In this document: positions 8,844 through 21,096 of the stretch, piece after piece
Layout: each line of letters begins with the position of its first letter
How positions within the stretch are numbered: the stretch's first letter is position 1
NCBI RefSeq assembly: GCF_947498635.1
Contig: NZ_CANMKV010000001.1
Span: 186,001-250,000, forward strand
From: an uncultured Microbulbifer sp.
GTDB taxonomy: Bacteria; Pseudomonadota; Gammaproteobacteria; Pseudomonadales; Cellvibrionaceae
Direction of reading: 5' to 3'
DNA length: 64,000 bases
The notes under the pieces: generated by a model
Databases searched by the model: none
Told to the model about the DNA's origin: nothing
What the model saw: the letters and a program-made list of their open reading frames with translations, nothing else
Position numbers and translations under genes: made by a program

Positions 8844-8975
8844 ATTCGAACAAAATCCCCTTGCTCCCCGAAATTGGTACGATAATAATCATCAATTCCA
8901 GAAGACAATTTTTTACAAGGAAGTAAAGCGCACTTCTGGCGCTTGCCAACTGCGCTTGTCTAAGGGGAGGTGAAT

Positions 8976-9668
8976 TTGAACCAAATCGATCGACGGGCTA
9001 TTAGCCGGCGCGACACTGCTAGTCCGCGCAAACCACAACGTAAAAACGGCCGCGAGAAGTATGAAAAGCTTCTTGATGCGCTGGAAACACTCATTTCGGA
9101 GCAGGATTCTACCGATATCAGCCTCGCCAACCTGAGTCAGGTGGCCGGGGTGCCTGCTGCATCCGTTTACCACTTTTTCCCAAGTGTAGATGCCAGTCTG
9201 ACCGCTTTGGCGGAGCGCCACTACAAGTCGTTTGGCGATGTCGTACTGGGGCACTCAGACTTCTCACCGGCAGAGAGCTGGCAGGATATGCTGTATCACC
9301 TGTGTGATTTAGTGCGCAGCTATTACGAAGATAATATATCTGCCTTAAAGGTGCATTATGGCCCACAATCCAGCTGGGCACTGCGCCAACTACAGATGGA
9401 AAATAACTGGCGCCTGGCAGATACCCTGATCAAGAACCTGTCTCGCGAGTTTGAGCTGCCTCCATCACAGGACTGGCGCGATCGCTTTATGTGCGCCATC
9501 AATATCAATGATTCATTCTGCTCCCAGGCGTATTCTCGCTTCGGCAGAATCACCGAAGAAGCTGCCGCTGAGGGCAAGCGGGCAGCCGCCGCTTACCTGA
9601 AACTGTACCTTGGAGAGCTTTTACAGCGACGTCAGTTGCGCTTTGCACCGCTGGAGGCCTCTGCCTAA
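8976..9668 (+). CDS. TetR-family transcriptional regulator
   Basis: About 230 residues. The N-terminal HTH is clear: YEKLLDALETLISEQDSTDISLANLSQVAGVPAASVYHFFPSVDA read in pieces gives the TetR helix-turn-helix with the typical VYHFF recognition segment. The C-terminal ligand domain is variable. Start choice is uncertain: a GTG at 8970 is overlapped by the GGGGAGG ribosome site, so TTG at 8976 is preferred. It follows cioAB by about 200 bp with an inverted repeat in between and ends at a strong terminator. Its target is not evident; cioAB or itself are the nearest candidates. Confidence 0.85.
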   Translation: MNQIDRRAISRRDTASPRKPQRKNGREKYEKLLDALETLISEQDSTDISLANLSQVAGVPAASVYHFFPSVDASLTALAERHYKSFGDVVLGHSDFSPAESWQDMLYHLCDLVRSYYEDNISALKVHYGPQSSWALRQLQMENNWRLADTLIKNLSREFELPPSQDWRDRFMCAININDSFCSQAYSRFGRITEEAAAEGKRAAAAYLKLYLGELLQRRQLRFAPLEASA

Positions 9669-9717
9669 AAGCCCAATAATTACTGGTTAAATTTTGGGTA
9701 TAACCCACCTATAAGAG

Positions 9718-9747
9718 GCCCGGCAGAAAGAAATGCCGGGCTTTTTT
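9718..9747 (+). terminator. Rho-independent terminator of TetR-family gene
   Basis: GCCCGGCA - 8-nt loop - TGCCGGGC followed by TTTTTT, 50 bp past the stop of the TetR-family gene. Stem is perfect and GC-rich. Confidence 0.9.
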
Positions 9748-10402
9748 GGTTACGCTTCTAACCTGGGGGGCAATTAACAAAATAAAATCTTCTTTTAATA
9801 GAAAGATAATGGCTTTGCTGATACCAAAAGTCGTCGATTTTTAACCAGGGATCTATTTCAGCTCGGCAAGCAGAAGAAATCTTTGCACCGCTCAACCACT
9901 CCTAGAAACATTCTTAAGAAGAACCCGGACATACCGGTATTTTCTGATGTGAAATGCCCCCTCGCAACCTAAAAGCTTTTGCTGTTAACCTCCTCCCTAC
10001 GCAAGTGGCTTCACTTCGCTACAATTCCTTATCGCAGTAGCAATAGCCTCTATGTCAGCCTCCATGTCCCGATCTGAGCAGATTGTTTAGCGAGTAATGG
10101 AATTATTTAATTATTTTCTAGATTATTTTCTTATAAAGAAGCTGCACCCCCCGCCCCCAATTCAGAACATACGCTTTGAAGGCCTAATAATTTTCCCACC
10201 CAATAAACCATTTAAAACCGCAACAGAGTGTGGACCAGCCGCAAATAAACAGATAAGTCGCCTGACTTACTGAAAACTTCTTAACTGCACCTATGGGCTA
10301 TCGCCAGGGAAAACAAATTACTCTCGAAAGCACAATGTGTGACCAGGCAGCCACCAACTAAACTTAAAGCATTGTTGTGAATGAATTGAGGGGAGATTTT
10401 CT
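9748..10402. other. 655-bp intergenic region without recognised gene
   Basis: AT-rich and broken by stops in all frames. I see no credible ORF, tRNA or repeat. A short minus-strand frame around 10010-10085 (22 codons from an ATG) has no ribosome site and is not called. The 3' end carries GAGGGGAG, the ribosome site of the YdcH-like gene. Confidence 0.5.
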
Positions 10403-10654
10403 ATGTCCATCGCCGCGCATGAACTGGAGCTGGATTTTCCCGAGCACACCGACACCATCAAACGCTTAATCAAAGACGATATGGAATTCAAACTAGAAAA
10501 TGATCAGTACCGCAAGCTGGACAAGCAGATTCGCGGACTTCAGGACAGTGGCATTGGCACTGATGACGAACATTATTCAAGCCTGAAAAAACAACGAGCC
10601 TACCTCAAGCAACACCTCTATAACCGCATTACCGACGGTACTACTCATCACTGA
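10403..10654 (+). CDS. YdcH family protein (DUF465)
   Basis: 83 residues, ATG preceded by GAGGGGAG. The protein is a short, charged, all-helical coiled-coil type: FPEHTDTIKRLIKDDMEFKL, then YRKLDKQIRGL and LKKQRAYLKQHLYN, matching DUF465/YdcH proteins. Usual family length is 70-80 residues. Cytoplasmic; function is not established. It stands alone before the GST gene. Confidence 0.85.
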   Translation: MSIAAHELELDFPEHTDTIKRLIKDDMEFKLENDQYRKLDKQIRGLQDSGIGTDDEHYSSLKKQRAYLKQHLYNRITDGTTHH

Positions 10655-10739
10655 TATTTGCGCAAAGAGTTGGCTGGATTTTGCCGGCGCCACCTCAATC
10701 CTCTAACCGTGTAAGACACTGAGTTAACCAAGTGGCCGT

Positions 10740-11342
10740 ATGCAACTCTACCTGACCTACTCCTCTCCTTTTGCCCGCACGGCAAGAATCGTGGTGGAGG
10801 AACATAAATTACACTCCTGTATTAAGGAGTACTTTTCTCACCCGTTCCACGATCTGGAGGAATTGCTTTCCAGTAACCCCCTGGGTAAGGTTCCTTGCCT
10901 AACTCTCGATAATGGCAATGCCATTATGGATAGCGAAGTGATTTGTGCCTACCTGGACAAGCAACTGGGAGACGGCCACCTCAGCGCCGCCATCCAGAGC
11001 GACTGGGAGCTGAGAACCCTCTACAGTATTTCTTCGGGTCTGATGGAAGCCCTGGTACAAAGGCAAATGGAGAAGATTCGCGGGCGAGAAGACCTCCAAT
11101 CGGACTTTTGGTGGCAGCGCTACAACCGGGCGATTAGCCGTACCCTGAACTATCTAGAAACCAGGGTATCCCTACTACCCGATCAATTCAGCCTGTTACA
11201 TATCACCTTGGGTTCTGCGCTGTCCTACCTAGATTTTCGCCACGAAGATTTCGATTGGCGAGACGCGAGGCCGCAGCTAAACGCACTGGCGAGGACCCTC
11301 GAAGCCCGCGAGAGCTTCATTGCAACCCCCCTGCACGAATAG
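10740..11342 (+). CDS. glutathione S-transferase family protein
   Basis: 200 residues. The N-terminal thioredoxin-like domain (about 1-80) contains the catalytic-type opening LTYSSPFARTARIVVEEH, the cis-Pro motif GKVPCLTL and the glutathione-gamma-Glu binding pair DSEVICAYLD. The remaining 115 residues are an alpha-helical C-terminal domain with DWRDARPQLNALARTLEAR near the end. The Ser-Pro-Phe-Ala opening is typical of bacterial GSTs in which Ser or Cys assists the thiolate. Cytosolic detoxification is likely; substrate unknown. There is no linked operon partner. Confidence 0.9.
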   Translation: MQLYLTYSSPFARTARIVVEEHKLHSCIKEYFSHPFHDLEELLSSNPLGKVPCLTLDNGNAIMDSEVICAYLDKQLGDGHLSAAIQSDWELRTLYSISSGLMEALVQRQMEKIRGREDLQSDFWWQRYNRAISRTLNYLETRVSLLPDQFSLLHITLGSALSYLDFRHEDFDWRDARPQLNALARTLEARESFIATPLHE

Positions 11343-11495
11343 ATACTTGATGTATTTTTAATCTTACAAGGCCTTCTAACCCGCCAGCCTATTTCTTTGG
11401 CATTCAATAAGTTCCAGCCACTTCTCATCGACATAAATACTTCTCTAAACTGTCATTTCTTCCCGCTAGCCTGAGCGCTTTTTTGGGGCCGAACC

Positions 11496-13085
11496 ATGCC
11501 TGACCATTCAAAAAGCTCACTGTGGATACTTCTACACAGCACACTGGTAATAGGCGTGATTTGCAGTCTTTTCAGCGGGCTGCGTATCGCCACACTGAAC
11601 AGGCCCACTGTTGCCTCTATTGAGGAGCTACTACCTCAGGGAGAAGTGCACAGTGTGCACTTCATCGGCGCAATCCTACTTTCCCTGATCGCCGTTGCGT
11701 ATTTATGCTCGAGAGTCCTGCGTCACCATCAATCTAAGCAACACAATAGTTACCACAGCAAGAGAGTGACTTATCACAAAGTGGTTACCTGGGCAGGAAT
11801 CGGTCTGATCGGGAGCGCACTGGTGAGTGGCTGGCTACTCTTCAGCGGAACTGGTGCGCTGCCGTTAGTTCGCACAGTTCACTTTTACACCGCCCTTGGG
11901 CTTGCTATTTATCTATTTCTGCATGCTGGCGTTTATCTGGCTCAGTCAGGGGTGAAAGCGCTGCAATACATCCTACGGCCCGTTGCCGCAAGACAAACTT
12001 GGTCCATTGTATTTTGCAGTCTTTTAATGACTTCTTTACTCGGTGGTTGGCTTTTCTTGAGAAAAGTCTCACTTCATCCGCTGCCCGTAGTCGCAATGTC
12101 CCCAGACACGGTGATCGATATTGATGGGTACGCCAATGAAGCCCAATGGGGAAAAGCAGAAATACTGCAAATTAGCACTGATGGCGGCGCCAATTTTTAC
12201 CAGGGCAGTACCGATGTGCGTATCAAAGCCCTGCAAAATGGTCAGGAAATTTACTTCCATATTACCTGGCAAGATCCTTCGGAAAGCCTGGCCCACCTAC
12301 CCCTGAAAAAAACCAATAGCGGTTGGAAAATTCAACAACAGGGCTTTGACTCTTTTGATGAGCGCCAATACTACGAGGATAAATTTGCCATTTTACTCTC
12401 GAACCATTGCGACTTTGCCGGCGCCGGCACCGCTCATCTGGGACGCTCGCCGCTGCCGGACAAGCCGGCCAACTGGCACGGCAAGGGCTATCACTACAGT
12501 CCTACAGGGCAACTGCATGACCTGTGGCACTGGAAGGCGGTGCGCACCAATAAAATGGTTCTGGCGGATGATAACTATATCGGTGCGGCGGATAAAGTTC
12601 GCGCGGGCCAGCGCCGCTATACCGCCGGTTATCAGCAGGATGGTAAGGAGTCTGGCGCCTACCGGATGAATTGGAAATGGTATTCCTCCGAAGCCATCAC
12701 CCCCAAACGCCTCCCCCGTGATGTGAACCGATTGGCGCCCTATCAGCAAACCAGCCAAAATCAAACGCTGGACTGGACCATTTCCTGGTTTGATTACCAA
12801 CCCTATTCGAAAGAGAGCGATCAGGTCCCTACGGGCACTCTAATGCCCTCGGTACTTTATACCTCCAACCGCTTCGAGGGCGATCGCGCAGATGTTCGCG
12901 CAAAAGGCATTTGGAAAGATGGCCATTGGTCCCTCGAATTAGTGCGTAAGCTGAATACCCAATCCCCTCAGGATATCGCCATCAAAGATGGCATCTGCAT
13001 GTGGGTCTCCGCCTTTGATCGCGCGCAAGTTGCCCACACCCGGCATACCAGAGCTATCCAATTGCACCTGGGTAAAACGCTATGA
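11496..13085 (+). CDS. cytochrome b / ethylbenzene-dehydrogenase-like heme fusion protein
   Basis: 529 residues. Residues about 8-195 hold five membrane helices of a cytochrome b561-like domain, with His residues in or beside them (LLHSTLV, VHFIGAIL, YHKVVTWAG, VHFYTALG, FLHAGVY) that could bind two hemes. Residues about 205-525 form a soluble periplasmic domain like the ethylbenzene dehydrogenase gamma/EB_dh heme-binding family: VIDIDGYANEAQWGKAE at its start, YYEDKFAILLS, GKGYHYSPTG and a C-terminal RKLNTQSPQD. This arrangement suggests electron transfer between the quinone pool and a periplasmic partner. The stop overlaps the next start (ATGA), so the DUF1566 protein is co-translated. Confidence 0.85.
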   Translation: MPDHSKSSLWILLHSTLVIGVICSLFSGLRIATLNRPTVASIEELLPQGEVHSVHFIGAILLSLIAVAYLCSRVLRHHQSKQHNSYHSKRVTYHKVVTWAGIGLIGSALVSGWLLFSGTGALPLVRTVHFYTALGLAIYLFLHAGVYLAQSGVKALQYILRPVAARQTWSIVFCSLLMTSLLGGWLFLRKVSLHPLPVVAMSPDTVIDIDGYANEAQWGKAEILQISTDGGANFYQGSTDVRIKALQNGQEIYFHITWQDPSESLAHLPLKKTNSGWKIQQQGFDSFDERQYYEDKFAILLSNHCDFAGAGTAHLGRSPLPDKPANWHGKGYHYSPTGQLHDLWHWKAVRTNKMVLADDNYIGAADKVRAGQRRYTAGYQQDGKESGAYRMNWKWYSSEAITPKRLPRDVNRLAPYQQTSQNQTLDWTISWFDYQPYSKESDQVPTGTLMPSVLYTSNRFEGDRADVRAKGIWKDGHWSLELVRKLNTQSPQDIAIKDGICMWVSAFDRAQVAHTRHTRAIQLHLGKTL

Positions 13086-13723
13086 TGACACGCTTTTTTT
13101 TGCTTTTTTTTCTACCCGCAATCCTACTCGGCGCCGCCATTATCCACACGCCCCAAGCGCCTCAACCGCCGCAATATCACCTGTTTAAAGTGAATAGCAA
13201 GGGGAAAGCGATCAATGCCTGGGATGGTCCTTGGGCTTGTGTGTGTGACAGCCGCAGCGGTTTGTTGTGGGAAGTGAAAACAGACAATGAGGATACACAC
13301 GATGGGCGCTGGACCTATTCGCGCTTTCTGCAAAACCAGGGCGTTCCCAATAACGGGGATTGTTACTTTGAAGCCGATCGCTGTGATACCGAGGATTTAA
13401 TACACCACACCAATCGGGAAAAGCTCTGCGGCACAAATCACTGGCGCCTACCCACGTCTACCGAATTGCGTTCGCTGGTGACCACAGAAGTAAAACCCGG
13501 AAGCCCGAGTATCGAAACCGGGTACTTCCCTAAAACCCAGCGCGGTGATTATTGGAGCAGCGATGGGAATCTTCCATTAAAAGGTGTGTACCGCTACTTG
13601 AAGGTTGGCGGTGCCGCAATAAATTTTATAAATGGGCAGACCATCACAATTCCCTATCGCAATGCCGCCTTTACACGCTTGGTAACCAATCGTTCAAGCG
13701 TCTGTCACATCACGCATCAATAA
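13082..13723 (+). CDS. exported DUF1566 (Lcl C-terminal domain) protein
   Basis: 213 residues with an N-terminal signal peptide (MMTRFFLLFFLPAILLGAA). The mature protein reads as one DUF1566/Lcl domain: SRSGLLWEVKTD, then WRLPTSTELRSLV and YWSSDG, the hallmark trio. Several Cys (CVCDSR, GDCYFEADRCD, KLCG, SVCH) suggest disulfides in the periplasm. It overlaps the cytochrome b/EB_dh gene by 4 bp, so it probably acts with it. DUF1566 proteins are surface or periplasmic with no settled biochemical role; a link to electron transfer is only a contextual inference. Confidence 0.85.
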   Translation: MMTRFFLLFFLPAILLGAAIIHTPQAPQPPQYHLFKVNSKGKAINAWDGPWACVCDSRSGLLWEVKTDNEDTHDGRWTYSRFLQNQGVPNNGDCYFEADRCDTEDLIHHTNREKLCGTNHWRLPTSTELRSLVTTEVKPGSPSIETGYFPKTQRGDYWSSDGNLPLKGVYRYLKVGGAAINFINGQTITIPYRNAAFTRLVTNRSSVCHITHQ

Positions 13724-13811
13724 TTCCCGCGCGCCGCCGACCTGCAACTGTCCCCTCCAGGCTGTGGCGCTCTCACAAGCACAGGTCCCCATGTTCAAAG
13801 GAAGCCCTCCC

Positions 13812-15860
13812 ATGAGACGATATTTCGGCCGCGCACTCACCGCCTCGGCGCTATTGCTGGCAATAGACGCCAGCGCCGACACTAAACACTACCGCCTCGC
13901 CTGGGATGGCGATGCCTCCAACAGTGCAGTAATCGGTTTCTCTCCCGATGGCAGCAGCACCAATCCCTATATCAGTTACGGTTACTCCACCAACGAAAAC
14001 AGCTGGAACAGCGCATTTGTCAGCAATAGCGAAACCTTCGACGGCGGAATCACCAGCCACTTTGTGCGCTTACAAAATCTGAATGCGGATTCCCCAGTCT
14101 ATTTCCGTGTATGCGACCAGAGTGGTTGCGGAGAGCGCTTTTGGTTCAAAACCGCTCCAGTAGAAAAATCGCCCTTCGTCGTGGTGGCCGGTGGCGATAC
14201 CCGTACAGGCCATACCACGCGCCGCCAAGGCAATGCGCTGCTGGCCAAGATTCGCCCCCTTGCGGTGATGCACGGCGGCGACTTTACCAATGCCAATAGC
14301 GCCTCGGAAATGCGCGAGTTCCTCGATGACTGGGCGCTGACCTACTCCAGCGATACGATCGATGGCTACAGCTATAAGCGTATCTATCCATTGATCCCCA
14401 CCCATGGCAATCACGAAGACGACAACTACTCAAGCATCTGCGAAGTCTTTGGCGTTGATTTCAATGGTGATGGCGACTGCTCACCCAGTGATACTTACGG
14501 CGCGGTACAAATATCACCACTGTTACGGGTGTACACTTTGAATAGCCAGTTCCAGAGTAGCGGCTGGTCTTCTTACGCGAGTGCCATGAACAACTGGCTG
14601 GCGGCCGATTTATCCAGTTACGGCAGCGCCACCCAATGGCGTTTCGCCCAGTATCACAAGCCCATGTTCCCCCACTATAGCGGCAAGTCCGACAACCCAA
14701 CCCTGTTTAATTGGTGGGCGCAGTCATTTTACGATTACGCCATGAACCTGGTAGTGGAATCCGACACCCACCTTACCAAGATGACCGAGGCCGTGATACC
14801 CAGTGGCAATAACTTTTCTACCACCATCAACGGCGGCACTGTTTATGTCGGGGAAGGCAGCTGGGGAGCGCCGGCCCGCTCGGCCAACGATGCCAAATCC
14901 TGGACCATTGATATGGCCAGTATTCAGCAGTTCAAAGTCATCCAGGTGAGCGAAGCGGGGCTGGTAGTTCGCACCGCACAATTCGATGACAGCGCAGAAA
15001 CCCTATCTTGGGAGGAGCGCGCAGCCGATCCAATGATCCTGCCAGATAATGTGAATTGGTGGACCGCCAACCGCTTAGGGGAAGCCATGACACTGGTGGC
15101 CAACAGTGCAGGCCGCAGTGTGATCGAAGAGGACTCAGATAACGGCGGCAGCTTTTCCCTGCCGGTGACTGATGATGTCTATATCTCTTCCCGCTACGCC
15201 TCAAGTAATTTTGACGGGGATTCTGATGGACTCCTTGTCGATGGCAGTGATTCCACCTACGGCACCCTCTACACACTGATTAAGTTTGACCTTTCCAACC
15301 TCTCCGGCTGCTCTTCCATCCGCTCTGCCACCCTGGAGCTGAATATCACCGATCGCTCAGGCAGCACCTTCGGTATTTATCAGGCAGCCAGTGACTGGAA
15401 TGAAGAGAGCACCACCTGGAATTCTGTGAGCGGCTCCTCGGTGCGCGGCAACCTAGCCGAGAGTTTTGTGCCTTTTTATAAGGGGATAGAAAGTATTGAT
15501 CTACTCTCTTCTGGGCTGATTGACAGTTGGCTGAGCGGTACAAATACCGGTCTTGTGATTGCCCCACGCATTGGCAGCAACGGAATGGATTCCACCTCCA
15601 AGGAAACCGGTATGTCACCAGCGCTAAAAATAGAGGCCAGCTGCAACAACTTGGCCACGGGAGCTCTGCCGGCAGCCCAGCCCCTAAAACAAGCAGGCCT
15701 CACATTTCGGCGACCATCGACTGATATAAAACCCACGTTATTGCTGCCAGCTTTTCCTAGCACCACCCGCTTAGGGGGTCACAAGATTGAAATTCCGGTC
15801 AAACTTGTCGAAGAGTCGGCCAAACTGGATCAGGGCCAGGGGGTTGCCGCGCACCTTTAA
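13812..15860 (+). CDS. secreted metallophosphoesterase with DNRLRE-type module
   Basis: About 682 residues from ATG 13812 (AAGGAAG upstream), giving signal peptide MRRYFGRALTASALLLAI; the frame opens at 13764. An N-terminal fibronectin-like region precedes a calcineurin-like phosphoesterase domain with metal motifs VVAGGDTR, MHGGDFTN, THGNHEDD and VESDTHLTK, as in purple-acid-phosphatase-like enzymes. Residues about 450-620 (DVYISSRYASSNFDGDSDG ... WNEESTTWNS) match DNRLRE/CBM96-like modules. The last 45 residues look atypical. The gene's final 90 bp lie antisense to the convergent alkylsulfatase gene, and a shift to another frame would stop at 15724. A frameshift near the end is possible. 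Confidence 0.85.
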   Translation: MRRYFGRALTASALLLAIDASADTKHYRLAWDGDASNSAVIGFSPDGSSTNPYISYGYSTNENSWNSAFVSNSETFDGGITSHFVRLQNLNADSPVYFRVCDQSGCGERFWFKTAPVEKSPFVVVAGGDTRTGHTTRRQGNALLAKIRPLAVMHGGDFTNANSASEMREFLDDWALTYSSDTIDGYSYKRIYPLIPTHGNHEDDNYSSICEVFGVDFNGDGDCSPSDTYGAVQISPLLRVYTLNSQFQSSGWSSYASAMNNWLAADLSSYGSATQWRFAQYHKPMFPHYSGKSDNPTLFNWWAQSFYDYAMNLVVESDTHLTKMTEAVIPSGNNFSTTINGGTVYVGEGSWGAPARSANDAKSWTIDMASIQQFKVIQVSEAGLVVRTAQFDDSAETLSWEERAADPMILPDNVNWWTANRLGEAMTLVANSAGRSVIEEDSDNGGSFSLPVTDDVYISSRYASSNFDGDSDGLLVDGSDSTYGTLYTLIKFDLSNLSGCSSIRSATLELNITDRSGSTFGIYQAASDWNEESTTWNSVSGSSVRGNLAESFVPFYKGIESIDLLSSGLIDSWLSGTNTGLVIAPRIGSNGMDSTSKETGMSPALKIEASCNNLATGALPAAQPLKQAGLTFRRPSTDIKPTLLLPAFPSTTRLGGHKIEIPVKLVEESAKLDQGQGVAAHL

Positions 15861-17750
15861 TCGGCCCTCTTTAATCATGGTGGGCGCACCGACCAAGCCA
15901 CTGAACATCATGCGTAGGTCGGTGCTGCTCAATGCCAGACTGGCGGAAGGGTCTTCACTGTGACGATTTGGATAACCGTGCAAGACCCCATTTTTGACCA
16001 CCACCAAATATTTTTCATCGATGTCCGTCATCTCTATATTTAGGCGGATATCTGCATTCGCCGCTTTTTCGCCATTGAGTCGTACGGCCATGGCATCGAA
16101 TAAAAGTTGCAGGGGCACACGCGCAACAATTTCTTCCGGGGGACGCATTTCTTCACGAAACTCGACACCATGGCGCAACTCCCTGGCACCACTTAAATAA
16201 AAATTACGCCAAATACCGGACTCCGCCTGATAACCCAGTTGCTCAAAAGTATCCGCTAATAGATAGCGAGCCGCGTGATGCTCCGGCTCGGCAAAAACCA
16301 GATGCTTTAACACCATCGCGACCCAGCGATAATCACCTCGGACAAAGTCCTTTTGCGCCCGCGCCATAATCGCATCCCGCCCCCCCATATACTCCACATA
16401 ACGAAGCGCCGCCTCTTCCTGCGGCAGCGGATAGAGGTTGGCTGGGTTACCATCGAAATAACCCAGGTAGCGGTTATAAACTGCTTTAGCGCCAACATTG
16501 ACCGTACCGTAATATCCCCGGTTGGCCCAAGTGTGAGACAGTGCCTCCGGCAGTTGCAACTGCTCGGCAATTTCCACCATATCGTGACCATGGTTAGCCA
16601 AACGCAGTGTCTGATCGTGGATATATTTATACAGATCACGCTGTTTGGCCAAATAATTCATGGCCTCCGAGTTTCCCCAGGTGGGCCAGTGGTGACTGCT
16701 AAAAACCACCTCCGTACGTTCACCAAATTTTTCCATGGCGTGCTCGATATACCGACTCCAAGCCTGGGCGTCACGAGTTTTAGCACCGCGCAGGGTGTAG
16801 AGATTATGCAGCGTATGATTCGCAATCTCACTCATGCATAGGGCATTAAACTGGGGAAAGAAAAATACCATCTCGGTCGGGGCCTCAGCCCCTGGGGTGT
16901 TGATAAATACGATATCCACACCGTCAATTTTCATCTTCGCTCCCGACTCGGGAATAACCCGGGTCGGGGTGGCAATACCATGCTCACCATCGGATACGCG
17001 ATTGCCAAGTCCAGAAGACACAAAGCCTTCCGGGCTGGAAGGCAGTAAATCCCCAAACTGGTACAGCGCGCGGCGTTGCATCACATTACCCGAGCGCACA
17101 TTTTCACTGATGGCCTCCGCAGAAAACCCTTTTGGTGCAATAATATCCACAGACCCATTTGCCAGCTGCTGCATGGAAAGGACCCCCGCCACACCGGCAA
17201 AATGGTCGGCGTGACTATGGGTAAAAATCACCGCACTTACGGGCCGCTCCCCCAGTTCCCTATTCGCCAGGGCCAATCCAGCCGCCGCGGTTTCCATTGA
17301 TGTCAGGGGATCAATAATGATCCATCCGCTCTCCCCCTGAACCAGGGTCATATTAGCCAGATCCAGCGAGCGTATCTGATAAATGCCCTCCACGACTTCG
17401 AATAAGCCATTATTCAAGGCATTTAGCTGAGCCTGCCGCCACAGGCTGGGATTCACCGTATCCTCTGCCGCCCCCTCAAGAAATTGCATCTGCGCCAGGC
17501 CATAGACTTCCCGCCCCATAGCATTTTTTATCTGCGCACCGGGAATCGTGGCGATGAACCCGCGCTTGGCCAGATGAAAGTCCAGGTCATCCGAGAAGGG
17601 CAGCTGCTCGGTCAAAGCCCGGTTATGAGCGACAGTGGCGCGACTTGCAGGTTTAACCTGATCATTTAACTCGCCCGTATTTTTTTGTAGGTCTTCACTA
17701 CAGGCCAGCAAAAGTACAGAAAGCAATCCTAGAAGTAGAAAAAAGCGCAT
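15771..17750 (-). CDS. alkylsulfatase-type MBL-fold lipoprotein (SdsA1/BDS1 family)
   Basis: 659 residues, ATG with AAGGAG upstream. N-terminus MRFFLLLGLLSVLLLACSED has a lipobox (LLAC), so it is predicted to be a lipoprotein. A metallo-beta-lactamase domain follows: IIIDPLTSMETA, FTHSHADHFAGV (HxHxDH metal motif) and FSSHHWPTWGN. A helical dimerisation domain comes next (ALRYVEYMGGRDAIM) and then a C-terminal SCP2-like domain (LRLNIEMTD ... LVVVKNGVLHGY). This is the order in linear primary alkylsulfatases that hydrolyse SDS-like esters. It could alternatively act on other sulfate esters. Its 3' end overlaps the convergent phosphatase gene by 90 bp. Confidence 0.9.
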   Translation of the reverse strand: MRFFLLLGLLSVLLLACSEDLQKNTGELNDQVKPASRATVAHNRALTEQLPFSDDLDFHLAKRGFIATIPGAQIKNAMGREVYGLAQMQFLEGAAEDTVNPSLWRQAQLNALNNGLFEVVEGIYQIRSLDLANMTLVQGESGWIIIDPLTSMETAAAGLALANRELGERPVSAVIFTHSHADHFAGVAGVLSMQQLANGSVDIIAPKGFSAEAISENVRSGNVMQRRALYQFGDLLPSSPEGFVSSGLGNRVSDGEHGIATPTRVIPESGAKMKIDGVDIVFINTPGAEAPTEMVFFFPQFNALCMSEIANHTLHNLYTLRGAKTRDAQAWSRYIEHAMEKFGERTEVVFSSHHWPTWGNSEAMNYLAKQRDLYKYIHDQTLRLANHGHDMVEIAEQLQLPEALSHTWANRGYYGTVNVGAKAVYNRYLGYFDGNPANLYPLPQEEAALRYVEYMGGRDAIMARAQKDFVRGDYRWVAMVLKHLVFAEPEHHAARYLLADTFEQLGYQAESGIWRNFYLSGARELRHGVEFREEMRPPEEIVARVPLQLLFDAMAVRLNGEKAANADIRLNIEMTDIDEKYLVVVKNGVLHGYPNRHSEDPSASLALSSTDLRMMFSGLVGAPTMIKEGRLKVRGNPLALIQFGRLFDKFDRNFNLVTP

Positions 17751-20609
<2,859 letters not shown>

Positions 20610-20640
20610 ATAGAAAACTACATTCCAATCATTTTTATCT

Positions 20641-20672
20641 GGCAAACCGGCATAAGGACCGGTTTGCCTTTG
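20641..20672 (+). terminator. probable Rho-independent terminator after katG
   Basis: GGCAAACCGG - CATAAGGA - CCGGTTTGCC, a perfect 10-bp stem followed by TTTG, 31 bp past the katG stop. The T-run is short. Confidence 0.7.
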
Positions 20673-20989
20673 CTCCCCCAGTCCATAAAAAATTCCACAT
20701 CAGTCTAGACTTGTAAAATTTTTCCCCAACAAAAAACCTAAGTGAGAGGCTTGTATACCCCTTACATTTCGATACCCAGCCGGGGATAAGTATCACTACA
20801 AAATTCAGCACAAGCCACCCTATTGAAAGACTAGCTATACAGCCCTCAGAGGATTTTTTCACCCATCAGTCACAGCTTCTCAAAAGAGAGAACCCCTGTA
20901 AAAAGCAATCAACAGGCGCACAAAATTAAACTCAAAATGAGATAGCAAAAATTAACGCTGAGACAATACGAAAGATGGCGGGAAGGATT

Positions 20990-21045
20990 AAAATAAAAAG
21001 CCGACACTAGCAGAGCAAACTGCTAACTATTTATCCAGCAGTCGG
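20990..21045 (-). terminator. probable terminator of the S9 peptidase gene
   Basis: On the minus strand an outer stem CCGAC/GTCGG (21041-21045 with 21001-21005) encloses an inner AGCAG/CTGCT hairpin and is followed by CTTTTTATTTTAA. It lies about 50 bp past the stop of the convergent peptidase gene. Confidence 0.6.
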
Positions 21046-21096
21046 GAGTATCCACTCAACGGCTGCCGGATAAATAACAGAAGGTAAAACTAACAA

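Noticed and set aside
10010-10085. 22-codon minus-strand frame
   Set aside because: Too short, without a ribosome site or relation to a neighbour.
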